Source of the DNA: JANPIX01 sp031425195
GTDB lineage: Bacteria > Pseudomonadota > Alphaproteobacteria > Rhodobacterales > Rhodobacteraceae
Length of the DNA: 64,000 bases
Reading direction: 5' to 3'
NCBI GenBank assembly: GCA_031425195.1
Contig: JANPIX010000032.1
Coordinates: 1 to 64,000 of the forward strand
Part shown: one piece after another, positions 61,182-64,000 of the stretch
Position numbering within the stretch: position 1 is the first letter of the stretch
How the letters are laid out: every line of letters begins with the position of its first letter
Translations under genes and position numbers: made by a program
The notes under the pieces: generated by a model
Told to the model about the DNA's origin: nothing
What the model saw: the letters and a program-made list of their open reading frames with translations, nothing else
Databases searched by the model: none

Positions 61182-61844
61182 ATGATCGGCAAGATTGCAG
61201 GACGGGTGGATTATCGCGGGTCAGACCATGTGCTGATCGACGTGCGGGGCGTGGGGTATATCGTCCACGTCTCTGACCGCACGATGGCCGGTCTGCCGCG
61301 GGTGGGTGAGGCGGTGGCGCTTTATACCGAACTTCTGGTACGGGAAGATCTGTTGCAGTTGTTCGGGTTTCCCACGCTTTACGAAAAGGAATGGCACCGT
61401 CTTTTGATGACGGTGCAGGGGGTGGGGGCGAAGGCCGCCTTGTCGATCCTTGGGGCGCTGGGCGCAGAAGGGGCGGCTCGTGCGATTGCCTTGGGTGATG
61501 CGCGCGCCGTTCAGGCGGCGCAGGGCATCGGCCCAAAGATCGCGCAGCGGATCGTTCTGGAACTGAAATCAAAGGCCCCCGCTGCCATGGCGGGGGGCGG
61601 CACCCTGCAAGACGCGGCGCAGCAGGACGAGGTGATCGAAACGGCATCCGCCCCCCGGCCCGTCGTCCGCGCCGAACCCACGCGCATCGCCTTTACCGGC
61701 GACGCATTGTCGGCCCTTATCAACCTCGGTTATGGTCACAGTGACGCGGCCGAAGCGGTGTCTGTGGTTGCCTCCGATAACCCGGATGCGGACACTGGCA
61801 CCCTGATCCGGTTGGCGCTGCGACGGCTGGCCCCGAAGGTATGA
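61182..61844 (+). CDS. ruvA: Holliday junction branch migration protein RuvA
   Basis: A 220-residue RuvA, the tetrameric junction-binding subunit of the RuvAB motor. The N-terminal OB-fold starts MIGKIAGRVDYRGSDHVLID. Two helix-hairpin-helix motifs (MTVQGVGAKAALSILGAL and AAQGIGPKIAQRIVLEL) bind DNA, and the C-terminal domain III (LSALINLGYGHSDAAEAV) contacts RuvB. It begins ten bases after the ruvC stop. Confidence 0.95.
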   Translation: MIGKIAGRVDYRGSDHVLIDVRGVGYIVHVSDRTMAGLPRVGEAVALYTELLVREDLLQLFGFPTLYEKEWHRLLMTVQGVGAKAALSILGALGAEGAARAIALGDARAVQAAQGIGPKIAQRIVLELKSKAPAAMAGGGTLQDAAQQDEVIETASAPRPVVRAEPTRIAFTGDALSALINLGYGHSDAAEAVSVVASDNPDADTGTLIRLALRRLAPKV

Positions 61845-61845
61845 C

Positions 61846-62874
61846 ATGACATCCGACCCCGCCCTTCGCCCCGATCCCCTGCCGGAAGATGCAGATCGCG
61901 CCTTGCGGCCGCAGACGCTTGCAGAATTCGTGGGTCAGGCCGAGGCGCGGGCCAATCTTGCGGTGTTCATCGAAAGCGCCCGGATGCGGGGCGAGGCGAT
62001 GGATCACACCCTGTTCCACGGTCCGCCGGGGTTGGGCAAGACCACGCTGGCGCAGATCATGGCGCGCGAACTCGGCGTCGGTTTTCGCATGACAAGCGGG
62101 CCGGTGTTGGCCAAAGCGGGCGATCTTGCCGCCATTCTGACCAATCTGGAACCGCGCGACGTTCTGTTCATCGACGAAATTCACCGCCTGTCGCCGCTGG
62201 TGGAAGAGGTGCTTTATCCCGCGCTTGAGGATTTCGCGCTTGATCTTGTGATCGGCGAAGGCCCTGCGGCGCGTACGGTGCGGATTGACCTGCCGCCGTT
62301 CACGCTGGTTGGCGCGACGACGCGCCTTGGTCTGCTGACGACGCCGCTGCGGGACAGGTTCGGCATTCCCACACGGCTTGTGTTCTATACCGAGGACGAA
62401 CTGGATCATATCGTCGCGCGGGGGGCGCGGTTGATGGGAATAGGGGCCGATCCAGCAGGAACGCGTGAAATCGCGCGGCGTGCGCGCGGGACACCCCGCA
62501 TTGCCGGGCGGTTGCTGCGCCGTGTGGTCGATTTCGTGCTGGTCGAAGGTGACGGTCGTCTGACGCAGGCGATTGCCGACCGCGCGCTGACGCGGCTTGG
62601 CGTTGACCATCTGGGACTTGACGGGGCCGACAGGCGTTACATGCGGCTGCTGGCTGATCATTATGGGGGCGGGCCGGTTGGGGTGGAAACAATTTCCGCC
62701 GCCCTGTCCGAAGCGCGCGACGCCATCGAGGAAGTGATCGAGCCTTATCTTTTGCAGATGGGGCTGATCCAGCGCACGCCGCGCGGACGAATGCTCGCGG
62801 CGCGGGCCTGGCGCCATCTGGGACTGGAACCGCCCGCTGCTCCGGGGCAGGCCGATCTGTTTCAGGCGAAATGA
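61846..62874 (+). CDS. ruvB: Holliday junction branch migration ATPase RuvB
   Basis: A 342-residue AAA+ motor that drives branch migration. Walker A is GPPGLGKTTLAQIM, Walker B is DVLFIDEIHRLS, followed by sensor 1 in LVGATTRLGLLTTPLRDRFG, the arginine-finger region, and a C-terminal winged helix (LIQRTPRGRMLAARAW). Its ATG lies one base after the ruvA stop, and its own stop overlaps the acyltransferase start. Confidence 0.96.
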   Translation: MTSDPALRPDPLPEDADRALRPQTLAEFVGQAEARANLAVFIESARMRGEAMDHTLFHGPPGLGKTTLAQIMARELGVGFRMTSGPVLAKAGDLAAILTNLEPRDVLFIDEIHRLSPLVEEVLYPALEDFALDLVIGEGPAARTVRIDLPPFTLVGATTRLGLLTTPLRDRFGIPTRLVFYTEDELDHIVARGARLMGIGADPAGTREIARRARGTPRIAGRLLRRVVDFVLVEGDGRLTQAIADRALTRLGVDHLGLDGADRRYMRLLADHYGGGPVGVETISAALSEARDAIEEVIEPYLLQMGLIQRTPRGRMLAARAWRHLGLEPPAAPGQADLFQAK

Positions 62875-63998
62875 TGGCGGGCGGGGCAGTCCTTGCGATG
62901 AGCCCCCGCCCCCACGCCAACGGCACTGACCTCGCGCGGCCCGGCCATTGCGCAGCGCTGGACGGCGTCCGGGGTATCGCGATCCTTGCCGTTGTTCTGT
63001 TTCATGCGCGGGTGCCCGGCTTTGGCGGCGGCTATCTGGGCGTGGACATCTTCTTTGTGCTAAGCGGGTTTCTGATTACATCAGCCCTGATGGACGAACA
63101 AGCGCGCACCGGGCGCATCCGCTATGGCCGGTTCTTGTGGCGTCGCGCGACGCGGCTGATGCCTGCGCTGGCGGTCTTTCTGGCCGCCTATCTTGTTCTT
63201 GCGCCCCTCTTCTGGCCGCAGGTCCACAATCACGGCTGGCAGGTTCTGATCTCGGCTGTGTATCTGGCGGATTATGGCGTGGCGTTGTGGTTTGTTCCGC
63301 AGCAGATTTCCCATCAATGGTCGCTTTCACTGGAGCAGCACTTTTATCTGTTCTGGCCGCTGATCCTGATCGCCGCGCGTCCGTCCCCGGCAAATGCGCT
63401 GCGCTGGCTTTTGGTTGCTTGGGTGCTGACAACAGCGTGGCGGGTGGAATGTCTGTTGGCGGGGCAAAGCTGGCACCAGGTTTATTACCGGTTTGACACG
63501 CGCCTGTCAGGCCTGACGCTGGGTGCGGCCTTGGCTGCGTTACGGGCGATGGGCCGGTGGCCTGCAATGTCAGGCGGACCTGCCACCTGTCTGGCGGTCG
63601 CCGCAGCACTGATCCTGATGGTTCAGATGCCTTGGCGCTGGCCGCCTGCGATCATTTTTGGCGTGACGGCAGTGGAAGGTGCGACGGTCCTTCTCATCAT
63701 CGTTGCCTTGTCGCAGGGCACGCTTGGCGCGCGCCTTTTGGCGTGGCCGCCGCTGGCAGGGTTGGGCCGGATTTCCTATGGTCTTTACCTGTGGCATTAC
63801 CCGATTTTCGTGTATATGCGCCCCGAACTGAACGGCTGGGTTGTCATGATCGCCGGCGGCAGTCTTGCATTTGCGCTGGCCGTTTTGTCCTTTGTGACGG
63901 TTGAGCGTTGGGGAATGAAATTGCGCCAACCCGGCGTAGTGGTGCCGGGGCAAGGCCAGCACGGAAGCCGGATTGCACATGACACCAGACAGGATTGA
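62871..63998 (+). CDS. acyltransferase-3 family membrane protein
   Basis: A 375-residue integral membrane acyltransferase of the OafA/YrhL (Acyl_transf_3) family with about ten hydrophobic segments. Motifs are ALDGVRGIAILAVVLFHA with the conserved histidine, GGGYLGVDIFFVLSGFLI, the R-x10-R loop (FLWRRATRLMPAL), WSLSLEQHFYLFWPL and LGRISYGLYLWHYP. Such enzymes O-acylate surface polysaccharides or lipids using acyl donors in the membrane. The C-terminal SGNH domain found in some members is absent. It overlaps ruvB by four bases and ends two bases before the window edge. Confidence 0.88.
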   Translation: MMAGGAVLAMSPRPHANGTDLARPGHCAALDGVRGIAILAVVLFHARVPGFGGGYLGVDIFFVLSGFLITSALMDEQARTGRIRYGRFLWRRATRLMPALAVFLAAYLVLAPLFWPQVHNHGWQVLISAVYLADYGVALWFVPQQISHQWSLSLEQHFYLFWPLILIAARPSPANALRWLLVAWVLTTAWRVECLLAGQSWHQVYYRFDTRLSGLTLGAALAALRAMGRWPAMSGGPATCLAVAAALILMVQMPWRWPPAIIFGVTAVEGATVLLIIVALSQGTLGARLLAWPPLAGLGRISYGLYLWHYPIFVYMRPELNGWVVMIAGGSLAFALAVLSFVTVERWGMKLRQPGVVVPGQGQHGSRIAHDTRQD

Positions 63999-64000
63999 AG

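Overview
The window is GC-rich chromosomal DNA from an alphaproteobacterium, most likely Rhodobacterales (Rhodobacteraceae/Paracoccaceae). The evidence is a xanthine dehydrogenase with the size and layout known from Rhodobacter capsulatus, a phosphatidylcholine synthase, a DUF484-XerC pair, a DUF1127 small protein, a C-P lyase operon, a class II ribonucleotide reductase and very tight gene packing with many ATGA/GTGA overlaps. Genus cannot be assigned from sequence reading alone. No tRNA, rRNA, CRISPR array, prophage or transposase was found.

Layout. 1-5.5 kb: start of a LysR regulator, a dimethylglycine/sarcosine dehydrogenase-like flavoenzyme, small proteins, a lipoprotein GH25 lysozyme and a DadA-like oxidase. 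5.6-15.2 kb: one long minus-strand set, xdhA-xdhB-xdhC followed by an ATPase, two permeases and a BMP-family binding protein. This reads as purine/nucleoside uptake coupled to purine oxidation. 15.4-19.7 kb: dnaE, then 657 bp without a normal gene that carries three copies of a structured repeat, next to an AT-rich 61-residue membrane protein gene. 19.8-22.4 kb: AbrB-type transporter, SlyX and an HxlR regulator, divergent from an NmrA-like reductase. 22.5-25.8 kb: hisS-hisZ-hisG. 26.3-28.6 kb: nrdJ.

28.6-29.9 kb: a low-GC island holding one FRG-domain gene, bounded by a 12-bp inverted repeat. 29.9-31.6 kb: a TetR-VOC-DUF899 operon with a perfect-ended palindrome upstream. 31.7-37.4 kb: rpsD with a good promoter and terminator, a YqhA-like protein, hisC-tyrC, an extensin-like protein and a short RTX protein. 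37.7-43.9 kb: ileS, a DMT transporter, pcs, xerC and a DUF484 gene.

44.0-55.7 kb: the phosphonate system. A Pho-box-like site precedes phnC-phnD-phnE-phnE and a hexapeptide transferase gene. PhnF is encoded divergently from phnG-H-I-J-K-L-N-M. The genes give uptake, the C-P lyase core and the ribosyl-bisphosphate kinase, but no phnP is present here. 55.7-64.0 kb: a transaldolase-like aldolase, priA, prmA, a small membrane protein, a DUF1127 protein, ruvC-ruvA-ruvB and an acyltransferase.

The strongest leads for something undescribed are the structured repeats (18,890-19,510), the adjacent small hydrophobic gene whose ribosome binding site sits in a hairpin, the lone FRG-domain gene in its bounded AT-rich island, a 33-codon ORF just ahead of dnaE, and an xdhB whose conserved start position reads ATA instead of ATG.
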